The notes beneath the pieces were generated by a model. It was not told the origin of the DNA. It was given only the letters and a program-made list of their open reading frames with translations, and made no database searches. Below are positions 9,244-17,294 of a DNA stretch of 64,000 bases, piece by piece. Made by a program: the position numbers and the translations under genes. Source of the stretch: Rhodanobacter sp. (GTDB taxonomy: Bacteria > Pseudomonadota > Gammaproteobacteria > Xanthomonadales > Rhodanobacteraceae); assembly GCA_024711345.1 (NCBI GenBank), contig JANJTA010000032.1, positions 124,001 through 188,000 on the forward strand, in the 5' to 3' direction. The stretch's first letter is position 1, and each line of letters starts with the position of its first letter.

Positions 9244-9274
9244 CCGGCATCGGTGCGGTCCGCGGGCGCGAACT

Positions 9275-9727
9275 TCAGTGCGCCGCGGCGGGCGGCTGCC
9301 CTTCGCGCGGCGCGCTCTCGATCTGCCGCTGCTTCTGCTGCGCGAGCTTCAGCAGCTTCACGTCGACCGGGCGAATCCGCGTGATGGTGCAGGGGAAGTT
9401 GCGCCGTCCGGTGAGCACCTTGTCGAAGCCGACCATCACCTGGCCGACGCTGGAGGTGATCCCGATCGCGTTGACGAACATCAGGTCGTGGCAGCCGCCG
9501 AGGTCCAGCAGCCACGCCTCGTTCGGCCGCGTGTAGACGGCCAGCTCGGTGTCGCCGAGCGGCTCCCACGAGTACAGGTTGAAGAAGCGGAAGCTGTTCA
9601 CCGGCGCGCCGGCCGCGGCGGCATAGGCGGCCTGGCGCTCGCCCATGCGCTGGGCGTAAGGCAGGCTGGAACAGGCGCCGAGCAGGCCGAGCAGGCTGGC
9701 GGCAAGCAGCAGGCGTGGCGTTTTCAT
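9275..9727 (-). CDS. DUF6491-like small lipoprotein
   Basis: 150 residues from the ATG at 9727; CGGAG lies nine bases upstream, which favours it over the ATG at 9736. The N-terminus MKTPRLLLAASLLGLLGAC ends in a lipobox (LGAC), so it should be lipidated and anchored in the envelope. The mature part has NSFRFFNLYSWEPLGD, AWLLDLGGCHDL and RRNFPCTITRIRPVDVKLLK, a pattern of DUF6491-type proteins common in Xanthomonadales. Two mature cysteines may pair. Function unknown. Confidence 0.72.
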   Translation of the reverse strand: MKTPRLLLAASLLGLLGACSSLPYAQRMGERQAAYAAAAGAPVNSFRFFNLYSWEPLGDTELAVYTRPNEAWLLDLGGCHDLMFVNAIGITSSVGQVMVGFDKVLTGRRNFPCTITRIRPVDVKLLKLAQQKQRQIESAPREGQPPAAAH

Positions 9728-9789
9728 GGCATCCATCTCCGTCGGGCGGGATACCTGCAAACGCGCGAGGCGGCTCGCCGCTTACCGCG

Positions 9790-10524
9790 CTACTTCTTTT
9801 TCGGCTTGCCCACGGCCACCCACCTGGCCGGGTCGAAACCGCCGACTTCGTAGACCAGGCTCTGCTTCTTCTCGCCGTCGACCAGGGTGACGTCCAGCGT
9901 GATCTTCTTCGCCTTGCGCAGCATCGCGAGGAAGCCGTTGTCGTCGCGGATCATCAGCGCCGGCTCGCCGGTGGACGGCGCGAACGCCTTGATCCGCACC
10001 GGCTTGCCGTCGACCTCGCCGGCGAGGGTGCAGTTGCCGCGGCAGACGAAGCCGGGCTTGCTGCCGTACAGGAACACGCTCTGGCCCCATTCGGTATGCC
10101 GGCGCAGCACCAGCCGCACGCGCTCGCCGCCGGCCGGCTGGCTGTTCTCGATGGTGGCGGTGGACTGCGTGCCGCCGGCCATCGGCGCCACCTGGTACAG
10201 CCACAGGCCGGCCAGCCGGTTCTTCTCGCTGGCCGCGGTGTAGCGCTGCTCGATCGCCGGCAGGGTCTTCTGCACCTCCTTCGCCGCGTCGCTGGCGGGG
10301 AAGCGCTTGACGATGTCCTTGCCCATCGACACCGCCATCCCGTCGTTGCCGATGCGCAGCAGCTGGCGGTAGGTGTCGAGGTTGCGCGCCGCGTCGTTCG
10401 CCTGCGCCTGGGCCTGCTGCTGCTCGGCCGTGGGCGCCGGCGCGCCGCCCTGTGGCGAGCAGCCGGCGAGCAGCCAGGCGGCGCAGAGAGCCAGCGGGGC
10501 ATGACGGAAAAAAGCGCGATTCAT
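9790..10524 (-). CDS. lipoprotein of unknown function
   Basis: 244 residues from the ATG at 10524. The signal MNRAFFRHAPLALCAAWLLAGC ends in a lipobox. A Gln/Ala-rich linker follows, then a short helical part (NLDTYRQLLRIGNDGMAVSMGKDIVKRFP) and a strand-rich C-terminal half with a Cys pair (GFVCRGNCTLAGE) that looks like a disulfide-bonded beta hairpin. The end is strongly basic (GKPKKK). No domain recognised. It shares strand with the LytTR gene 70 bp upstream. Confidence 0.65.
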   Translation of the reverse strand: MNRAFFRHAPLALCAAWLLAGCSPQGGAPAPTAEQQQAQAQANDAARNLDTYRQLLRIGNDGMAVSMGKDIVKRFPASDAAKEVQKTLPAIEQRYTAASEKNRLAGLWLYQVAPMAGGTQSTATIENSQPAGGERVRLVLRRHTEWGQSVFLYGSKPGFVCRGNCTLAGEVDGKPVRIKAFAPSTGEPALMIRDDNGFLAMLRKAKKITLDVTLVDGEKKQSLVYEVGGFDPARWVAVGKPKKK

Positions 10525-10594
10525 CGGCAACCTGCCAGTCGGGAACAGGCCGCTAGCTTGGAACGATCCGCCGCCGCCATGCAACCGCGCTGGC

Positions 10595-11461
10595 TCAGTC
10601 CGCCTGGCCGAAACGCTCGCGCAGCGCGGCGCGGTAGCGCCGGCTGCAGGGGATCTTCGCGCCGTCGCGCATCTGCAGGCGCGCGTCGCCGCTTTCCAGC
10701 GGCTCGATCTCGGCCAGGTAATCGAGGTTGACGAAGTGGCTGCGATGCACCCGCACGAAGCGAGCCGGGTCCAGCCGTTCCTCGATCCCGGCCATGGTGG
10801 CGCGCAGCGGATAGTCGCGCCCGCGCACGTGCAGGTTCACGTAATTGCCCGCGGCCTGCAGCCATTCGATCTCGCTGGCATTGAGCAGGAACTCCTTGCC
10901 CAGCTTGCGCACCAGGAAACGCTCCGGCCGCTCCACCGGCTCCACCGGAGCGCCCTCGTCCGGCGCGGCCAGCAGTTTCGCCTCACCCTGCTGGCGCAGC
11001 CGCCACAGCCGGTACAGCACCAGCGTGCCGACGATCACGAAATAGGTGCGCACGTCCTTGAGGTATTCGTAGCCGAAGTTGACCCACCACGAAGCCCCGA
11101 AAGCGTCGTAAGTCTTGCCCGCGACGAGGTAGCCGAGCCGGCGCAGCAGATGCATCGCGCTGACGTGGACCAGGCTGAACGGCACGCTGAACAACACATG
11201 CAGCGGCAGGTTGCGGCGCCAGTTGTCGAAGCGGATCGGCCAGCGCCGTTCGAGCGCAATCACCCCGGGCAGCAGGGCCAGCAGCACCAGCAGGCTGCTC
11301 CATTCCCACAACCACGGCTCCCATGGCGCCGCGCCGGCATGGTCGAGGCGCGAGTTGATGCTGTTGAAGACCCCGTTCAGCGCGAAGAACGCCAGCCAGG
11401 CGCCGACCTCGAACGGCCGCCGCCAGCGCTGGTAGATGTCGAAGCCGGGAGGGGTGGCCAT
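10595..11461 (-). CDS. membrane-anchored LytTR DNA-binding regulator
   Basis: 288 residues from the ATG at 11461. Four hydrophobic segments occupy residues ~20-150 (AWLAFFALNGVF, SSLLVLLALLPGVIAL, LHVLFSVPFSLVHVSAMHLL, TYFVIVGTLVLYRLW). A linker follows, then a C-terminal LytTR domain (~185-285) with IEWLQAAGNYVNLHV, RFVRVHRSHFVNLDYL and IPCSRRYRAALRERF. No receiver domain or histidine kinase is present, so sensing must be through the membrane part. It is divergent, 145 bp from the acyltransferase, a probable target. Confidence 0.85.
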   Translation of the reverse strand: MATPPGFDIYQRWRRPFEVGAWLAFFALNGVFNSINSRLDHAGAAPWEPWLWEWSSLLVLLALLPGVIALERRWPIRFDNWRRNLPLHVLFSVPFSLVHVSAMHLLRRLGYLVAGKTYDAFGASWWVNFGYEYLKDVRTYFVIVGTLVLYRLWRLRQQGEAKLLAAPDEGAPVEPVERPERFLVRKLGKEFLLNASEIEWLQAAGNYVNLHVRGRDYPLRATMAGIEERLDPARFVRVHRSHFVNLDYLAEIEPLESGDARLQMRDGAKIPCSRRYRAALRERFGQAD

Positions 11462-11606
11462 CGGCCGAAGTTTACCCAACTCGCCCCGCTACTCGTCCCT
11501 GCCGCCCGCGATTCGTCACCCCCGCCCGGCGAACGGTCACTTCGGGCGGGACAGGCCGCGCACGGCAACCCACGCTTGAGCCACTTTCACGCACGGGAAC
11601 GCCGCC

Positions 11607-12809
11607 ATGAACCGCCGCCACGACATCGACGCCCTGCGCGTCTTCGCCTTCGGCCTGCTGATCCTGTACCACGCCGCCATGCTGTACGTGGCGGGCACGG
11701 GCTGGGAGTTCCATCTCAAGAGCAGCCACACCGCCGAATGGCTGCAGTACCCGATGCTGTTCCTCAACCGCTGGCGGATGGAGCTGCTGTTCCTGGTTTC
11801 CGGGCTGGCGGTGAACTTCATGCGCCGCCGTGGCAGCCTCGCCCGGCTGGCCGGCAAGCGCAGCCTGCGCCTGCTGCTGCCGCTGGTTTTCGGCGTGCTG
11901 GTGGTGATCCCGATCCAGCCCTACGTGCAGGGCCTGGCCAATCATCTGGTCGAGCCGGGCTTCGGCCGCTTCCTGCTGCGCTACTGGAGCGGCGGCCCGT
12001 GGCCGGCCGGGGCATTCACCGGCTGGCAGTACGGCTTTACCTGGAACCACCTGTGGTACCTGCCGTATCTGTGGGTCTACACCATGCTGTTGCTGGGCGC
12101 GCTGCCTGCGCTGGAATCGCGGCCCGGCCAGCGCCTGCGCGCCGCCGTGCTGCGACTGCGCGGCCCCGCCCTGCTCGTGCTGCCGGCGCTTCCGCTGTTC
12201 GCCTGGGATCGCCTGCTGGGCAGCCGCTACCCGTTCACCGGCGCGCTCTGGGGCGACTGGTCGGCCCATGCGCTCTACTTCAGCATGTTCCTGTATGGCT
12301 ACCTGCTCGGCACCGACAGCGGCCTGTGGACGGAACTGGCGCGGCAGCGCCGGGTCGCGCTGGGCTCGGCGCTGCTGTGTTTCGCGTTGTACCTGGCCGG
12401 CATCCGCCTGCTGCCCGACGCGGCGCCGGCCGCCGTGTGGTGGGTGGTGCACGCGCTGCGCTATGCCTACCTGTGGACGGCCATCTGCGCCGTGCTGGGC
12501 TGGGGCCACGCCTATCTCGACCGCCCGTTCCGCTGGCTGCCGTATGCGCGCGAGGCGGTGTACCCGTGGTACGTGCTGCACCAGAGCCTGCTGTTGCTGT
12601 TCGCCTGGCGGCTGATGCCGCTGGGGCTGGGGCCGGTCGCCGAACCGGTGGCGATCGTGCTGGCCACGGTGGGCGGCTGCGCGCTGCTGCACGAGTACGT
12701 GATTCGCCGCGTGCGCTGGCTGCGGCCGCTGTTCGGACTCGACGCGGCGCCTGCGCGCCGCCGGCCGCGTGCCGTCGCGATGCCGCAGCCGGCCGACGAT
12801 CTGGCCTGA
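11607..12809 (+). CDS. OpgC/MdoC-like membrane acyltransferase (acyltransferase 3 family)
   Basis: 400 residues with about ten transmembrane helices. The N-terminus RRHDIDALRVFAFGLLILYH contains the conserved D-A-L-R and the catalytic-type His at the end of helix 1. MELLFLVSGLAVNFM and the later RPFRWLPYAREAVYPWYVLHQS are typical of acyltransferase-3 proteins, and the overall pattern is closest to glucan-succinylating OpgC types. It would add acyl groups to an envelope or periplasmic glycan. Regulated, I infer, by the divergent LytTR gene. Confidence 0.85.
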   Translation: MNRRHDIDALRVFAFGLLILYHAAMLYVAGTGWEFHLKSSHTAEWLQYPMLFLNRWRMELLFLVSGLAVNFMRRRGSLARLAGKRSLRLLLPLVFGVLVVIPIQPYVQGLANHLVEPGFGRFLLRYWSGGPWPAGAFTGWQYGFTWNHLWYLPYLWVYTMLLLGALPALESRPGQRLRAAVLRLRGPALLVLPALPLFAWDRLLGSRYPFTGALWGDWSAHALYFSMFLYGYLLGTDSGLWTELARQRRVALGSALLCFALYLAGIRLLPDAAPAAVWWVVHALRYAYLWTAICAVLGWGHAYLDRPFRWLPYAREAVYPWYVLHQSLLLLFAWRLMPLGLGPVAEPVAIVLATVGGCALLHEYVIRRVRWLRPLFGLDAAPARRRPRAVAMPQPADDLA

Positions 12810-12810
12810 C

Positions 12811-13113
12811 TCAGCTTTCGCTGGCCATGCACGAGTCCAGATGTTCGACCCGCGCGATCTGGTCGAGCCAGACGTCCTGGCTCCACGCCGGTACGTCGGG
12901 GCGTTCCAGCCGGACCACGGCGTTGATGCCCTCGTGCTCGTCGGCATCGCGGAACAGCTGCACGTTCGGCCGCGTGACGACTACGCCATCGCAGCTGCTG
13001 CCGTCATTGAGCAGCAGCACCACATGGCCGTTGGCCGGCAATTCCTCGACCAGCGATTCGAGCCGCCGAATGTTGTTCCGGTCGGTGTAGACGCGTTGCG
13101 CTGCTCTGCCCAT
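12811..13113 (-). CDS. DUF3247 family protein
   Basis: 100 residues from the ATG at 13113; GAGGG lies seven bases upstream, so the upstream ATG at 13134 is less likely. VYTDRNNIRRLESLVEELPANGHVVLLLNDGSSCDGVVVTRP matches DUF3247, a small Xanthomonadales protein with an SH3-like/Sm-like beta fold. The gene abuts the acyltransferase stop codon convergently (1 bp between). Function unknown. Confidence 0.82.
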   Translation of the reverse strand: MGRAAQRVYTDRNNIRRLESLVEELPANGHVVLLLNDGSSCDGVVVTRPNVQLFRDADEHEGINAVVRLERPDVPAWSQDVWLDQIARVEHLDSCMASES

Positions 13114-13287
13114 GGCATGACCCTCGCGTGACATGATCGGACTCAGGGTGGTCGGCCAAGCGGTAAGCGCGCGTCAATTCATCCGTCTGCCAGCTGAACG
13201 GCACGCGCGGCGTGGCGGTGGCTGTGGCGGAATCCGCTGACGGCAGCGCGCGTTGCGCGCGCCGCATCCCCGGGCCATGCTCGACGC

Positions 13288-15132
13288 ATGTCCGCGCCGA
13301 TACTCCGCCCGTGCCTGCTGCCGCCGATCGCGCTCGCGACCCTGCTGGGCGCCACCGGCGCGATCGCCGCCACCGGCGGGCGCACCTGGGCCAATCCGCT
13401 GGACATCGACTACCGCTACAACTACGAGCAGATGAACCAGGGCATCTCCTACCGCACCGGCGCCGATCCCGCGTTCGTGCGTTACGACGGTGCGTACTAC
13501 CTGTTCCTGACCCTGGCCGATGGCTACTGGCGCTCGGACGATCTCGTGCACTGGCGATTCGTGCGGCCGGATCGCTGGCCGTTCGACGGCCCGGTGGCGC
13601 CGGCCAGCCTGGTCGCCGACGGCAAGCTGTTCCTGATGCAGGCGGCGATGGAGCCGCGCCCGCTGCTGTTCTCGACCGATCCGGCGCATGGCCACTGGCA
13701 GTTCTGGACGCGCCTGCTGCCGGCGGTGCCGGGCGCGGTCTGGGCCGGCCACGAGAGCGCCATGAAAGCGGGCGACCTGCCGCCGGGACCGTGGGACCCG
13801 GGTCTGTTCCGCGACGAGGACGGCAGGACCTACCTGTACTGGGGCTCGTCCAACGTCTTCCCGCTGTACGGCGCGCAGATCGACCTGGCGCTGGATCACG
13901 CCGACGAAGGCGAAGGCAAGCGGATGGCCTTCACCAGCAAGCCGGTGGCCCTGCTCAAGGCCGATCCGGCCATGCACGGCTGGGAACGCTTCGGCCAGGA
14001 CCACACCGACAGCAGCATCCAGCCGTACGTCGAAGGGGCCTGGATGAACCGCCACGGCGCACGCTACTACCTGCAGTACGCCGCGCCCGGCACCGAGTAC
14101 AACGCGTATGCCACCGGCGTGTACGTCGGCAGCCACCCGCTCGGCCCGTTCACCTACGCGCCGTACAACCCGGTCGGCTACAAGCCTGGCGGCTTCGTCG
14201 TTGGCGCCGGCCACGGCTCCACTTTCCAGGACGCCTACGGCAACTGGTGGAACAGCGGCACCGCATGGATCGGCCTGAACTGGACCTTCGAGCGGCGCGT
14301 CGCGCTGTTTCCCGCCGGCTTCCACGCGGACGGCCAGATGTGGGTCGACACGCGCTTCGGCGATTTCCCGCAGCGCATGCCCGACCATCCGCTGCGCGCG
14401 GGCGAGAGCACCTTCACCGGCTGGATGCTGCTGTCGTACCGCAAGGCCGCGCGGGCTTCGTCGCAGCAGCCGGAGCATCCGCCCTCAGCCGTCACCGACG
14501 AGAATCCACGCACCTTCTGGGCCGCCGCCAGCAACAGCGCCGGGCAGACGCTGACGCTCGATCTCGGCGGCCCGCGCACGGTGCGCGCGGTGCAGGTGAA
14601 TTACGCCGATTACCGTTCCGGCCGCTACGGCGACGCGCCCGACATCGTCACGCGGTTCCGCCTCGACGGCTCGCTCGACGGCAAGCGCTGGACCACCCTG
14701 GCCGACCTCTCGCACGAGACGCGCGACCGGCCGAACGCCTACCTCGAACTCGACCGTCCGGCCCGCATCCGCTACCTGCGCTACGTGCATGGCCACGTCG
14801 GCGCGCACACGCTGGCGATCTCCGACCTGCGCGTGTTCGGCCATGCCGACGGCCCGCCGCCGCCGGCGCCGGTGCTGCTCTCGGCGCGCCGCCTGGCCGA
14901 CAGCCGCGACGCCGAGATCGTGTGGCAGCCGGTGCCCGGCGCGGTGGGCTACAACGTGCGCTGGGGGCTCGCCGCCGATCGCCTGCACGAGACCTATCAA
15001 CGTTTCGCCGACCAGCCGACACGACTGACCCTGCGCGCCTTGACCAAGGGCGTGGCTTACGTCGTGGCGGTGGAGGCGTTCGACGAGCGTGGCGTGTCGG
15101 CGCTGTCGCGGATCGCCCCGCTGAAACCCTGA
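13288..15132 (+). CDS. secreted GH43 glycoside hydrolase with F5/8-type C and fibronectin-III domains
   Basis: 614 residues. Signal peptide ~1-27 (LPPIALATLLGATGAIAA). Residues ~50-350 form a five-bladed propeller of GH43 type: the general base Asp is at ~60 (TGADPAFVRYDGAYYL), the second Asp at ~170 (PWDPGLFRDEDGRTYLYWG) and the acid Glu at ~249 (QPYVEGAWM), all present. Residues ~385-517 are a discoidin-like carbohydrate-binding domain (SAVTDENPRTFWAA...), and ~525-614 a fibronectin-III domain. It likely cleaves arabinan, xylan or a related plant polysaccharide outside the cytoplasm. No other carbohydrate gene lies beside it. Confidence 0.9.
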   Translation: MSAPILRPCLLPPIALATLLGATGAIAATGGRTWANPLDIDYRYNYEQMNQGISYRTGADPAFVRYDGAYYLFLTLADGYWRSDDLVHWRFVRPDRWPFDGPVAPASLVADGKLFLMQAAMEPRPLLFSTDPAHGHWQFWTRLLPAVPGAVWAGHESAMKAGDLPPGPWDPGLFRDEDGRTYLYWGSSNVFPLYGAQIDLALDHADEGEGKRMAFTSKPVALLKADPAMHGWERFGQDHTDSSIQPYVEGAWMNRHGARYYLQYAAPGTEYNAYATGVYVGSHPLGPFTYAPYNPVGYKPGGFVVGAGHGSTFQDAYGNWWNSGTAWIGLNWTFERRVALFPAGFHADGQMWVDTRFGDFPQRMPDHPLRAGESTFTGWMLLSYRKAARASSQQPEHPPSAVTDENPRTFWAAASNSAGQTLTLDLGGPRTVRAVQVNYADYRSGRYGDAPDIVTRFRLDGSLDGKRWTTLADLSHETRDRPNAYLELDRPARIRYLRYVHGHVGAHTLAISDLRVFGHADGPPPPAPVLLSARRLADSRDAEIVWQPVPGAVGYNVRWGLAADRLHETYQRFADQPTRLTLRALTKGVAYVVAVEAFDERGVSALSRIAPLKP

Positions 15133-15216
15133 GGCTGAACCGGGCGCGCCGCTGTTTACGCCTCGCTCACGACGGCACTGGCAGCCTCGAAAGCCCGCCG
15201 ACGAGGAGAACCCTCC

Positions 15217-15543
15217 ATGCGCCACCACGACATCGAGAGCCGGCTGCGCGATGCCGGCGAACGCGCCGGCCAGCAGGCGCAGCGCTACGCCGACGGCGCC
15301 GCCGAGCACGCGCATACGTTGCTGGAACGCGGCCGCGAGCTGGGCTCGCGCTGGAGCCGCCACCGCGATTCGTACGGACGCCAGCTGTCGCACGCCGCCG
15401 AGGATTTCGCCGACGAGGCGAACTACCAGTACCGCCGCCTGCGCCGCCAGGTAAGCCGCCACCCGCTGGCCACCGCGGCGGTGGTCGCCGGCACCGTCGG
15501 CGCCTTCCTGCTGCTGCGCCGCGTGTTCCGCAACGACGACTGA
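15217..15543 (+). CDS. DUF883/ElaB-like small membrane-anchored protein
   Basis: 108 residues with a strong GAGGAGA ribosome site before the ATG. A long amphipathic helix (AGERAGQQAQRYADGAAEH...) is followed by one C-terminal transmembrane segment (HPLATAAVVAGTVGAFLLLRRVF) and a charged tail. This is the build of ElaB/YqjD-type stress proteins that anchor to the inner membrane and, in E. coli, associate with ribosomes. Role here is inferred from architecture only. Confidence 0.65.
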   Translation: MRHHDIESRLRDAGERAGQQAQRYADGAAEHAHTLLERGRELGSRWSRHRDSYGRQLSHAAEDFADEANYQYRRLRRQVSRHPLATAAVVAGTVGAFLLLRRVFRNDD

Positions 15544-15569
15544 GCGCCACCCACCTGTAGCCACGCGCA

Positions 15570-15591
15570 CACGCCGCGGCGGAGCGGCGTG
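15570..15591. repeat. short GC hairpin, possible eroded GTAG repeat
   Basis: Inverted repeat CACGCCGC/GCGGCGTG with a six-base loop, ten bases after a GTAG tetranucleotide (15557-15560), in the gap between the 108-residue gene and the MFS gene. No T-tract. It could be a weak terminator or a degenerate REP; evidence is thin. Confidence 0.25.
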
Positions 15592-15634
15592 CCTGCCGCG
15601 GTATGCTGGCCGCCTGTACCGCAGGGGCCGATGC

Positions 15635-17242
15635 ATGCGTTCGAGGGACCTCACCTTCCACCACCCGGTGGCGTTCTGGCTCGGCTGCGCGATGGTGGTG
15701 GGCGGCGTGCTGGCGCACCTGCCGATGCTGGCGATGGCCGCGCCGATGCACTTCCGCCTCGCCGGCATGCCGATGGACAACCCGATGCTGGTCGGCATGG
15801 CGCTGGTGCCGCTGGGTGTGCTGCTCGCCGGCTACGGCCTGATGCCGCGGCTGCAGCAGATGCGGCGCACGCTGCACCCCGACCGCGAACCGCTGCCGTT
15901 CCATGCCGCCGACCACGTGCCGCTCAACCGCGAGCACTGGAAGCTGGTGGCGGTGCTGACCGTCGCGCTCGCGGTGGACGTGATGAAGCCGGCTACGATC
16001 GGCTTCGTAATGCCGGGGCTGTCGGCCGAGTACGGCATCAGCGGCGCGACCGCCGGCTGGCTGGCGCTATCGGCGCTGACCGGCACCGTGGTCGGCTCGA
16101 TCGTGTGGGGCCGGCTCGGCGACCTGTTCGGTCGTCGCGCCACCATCCTGCTGTCGGCGCTGATGTTCATGGGCACCGCGATCTGCGGCGCAATGCCAAG
16201 CTTCGGCTGGAACCTGGTGATGTGCTTCATGATGGGCGCGGCCGCCGGCGGCATGCTGCCGATCACCTTCACCCTGATGGCCGAGACCATCCCCACCCGT
16301 CACCGCGGCTGGCTGCTGGTGGCGCTGGGCGGCGTGGGCACCTCGGCCGGTTACCTGCTGGCCTCCGGCGCCGCCACGCTGTTCGAGCCGAGCTGGAGCT
16401 GGCGCTCGCTGTGGCTGCTCAACCTGCCCACCGGCGCGCTGATCATCCTGCTCAACCGCTACATCCCCGAGTCGCCGCGCTTCCTCGCCCTGGCCGGGCT
16501 GGAGGAGCAGGCGCGCGCGGTGCTGCAGCGTTTCTCCGGCGCCGTGGCGCCGGTGGCGGACGCGCCTGCCGGTGGCGCTGCCCGTGCGCCGTCCCACGCG
16601 CCGGCACGCACCGGCATGCGCCAGCTGCTGCGCGGGCGCCATGCGGCGATCAGCTGGGGCCTGATGGTATGCGCGGTGGCCTGGGGCTTGGCCAACTTCG
16701 GCTTCCTGCTGTGGTTGCCGGCGAACCTGGTGGCGCTGGGTATCGACGCGCAGGCCAGCGCGGCGCTGCTGGCGCGCTCGGCGATCATCGCCCTGCCCGG
16801 CATCGGCGTGGTGGTGTGGGCCTACCAGCGCTGGAGCAGCATCCGCAGCCTGGTGCTGTTCATCGCGCTGACCGCGCTGTCGCTGCTGTTCTTCTGCGCC
16901 ATCGCGCTGCTCGACCTGCGCTCGACGGCGCTGACCACGGCAGGCACGGTGGCGCTCCTGCTGAGCATCAGCGGAGTGATCGCCACGCTGATCCCGTACG
17001 CGGCGGAGATCTATCCGGTGCACCTGCGCAGCACCGGCGCGGGGCTGATCGCCGGTGGTTCGAAATTCGGCGGCATCCTCGGCGCGCTGGTCGGCGTGGC
17101 CGGCCTGTTCGAGCACTTCATGCTGTCGGCGCTGCTGCTCGCGCTGCCGATGGCGCTGGCCGGCTGGATGCTCGCGCGCAGCGGCATCGAGACGCGCGGG
17201 CACGGGCTGGAGGCGATCCAGCAGGCGTTGTCGGCGGAATAG
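15635..17242 (+). CDS. MFS transporter with two extra N-terminal helices
   Basis: 535 residues. The canonical 12-helix MFS core begins near residue 102 (WKLVAVLTVALAVDVMKPATIGFVMP). It has the loop 2-3 signature GRLGDLFGRRATIL and the RHRGWLLVALGGVG block seen in the metabolite:H+ symporter/SV2-like branch. Unusually, two further hydrophobic segments (FWLGCAMVVGGVLAHLPMLA and MLVGMALVPLGVLLAGYGLM) precede the core. Substrate not evident. It converges with aceE across a bidirectional terminator. Confidence 0.88.
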   Translation: MRSRDLTFHHPVAFWLGCAMVVGGVLAHLPMLAMAAPMHFRLAGMPMDNPMLVGMALVPLGVLLAGYGLMPRLQQMRRTLHPDREPLPFHAADHVPLNREHWKLVAVLTVALAVDVMKPATIGFVMPGLSAEYGISGATAGWLALSALTGTVVGSIVWGRLGDLFGRRATILLSALMFMGTAICGAMPSFGWNLVMCFMMGAAAGGMLPITFTLMAETIPTRHRGWLLVALGGVGTSAGYLLASGAATLFEPSWSWRSLWLLNLPTGALIILLNRYIPESPRFLALAGLEEQARAVLQRFSGAVAPVADAPAGGAARAPSHAPARTGMRQLLRGRHAAISWGLMVCAVAWGLANFGFLLWLPANLVALGIDAQASAALLARSAIIALPGIGVVVWAYQRWSSIRSLVLFIALTALSLLFFCAIALLDLRSTALTTAGTVALLLSISGVIATLIPYAAEIYPVHLRSTGAGLIAGGSKFGGILGALVGVAGLFEHFMLSALLLALPMALAGWMLARSGIETRGHGLEAIQQALSAE

Positions 17243-17251
17243 CGCGCAGCG

Positions 17252-17277
17252 AAAAGCCGCCCCGAGGGGCGGCATTT
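17252..17277. terminator. bidirectional terminator between MFS gene and aceE
   Basis: AAAA, then GCCGCCCC, a two-base centre, GGGGCGGC, then ATTT. The hairpin is flanked by A and T runs, so it can terminate transcripts from both converging genes. Confidence 0.75.
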
Positions 17278-17294
17278 CGGATCGCCCAGGGCGG

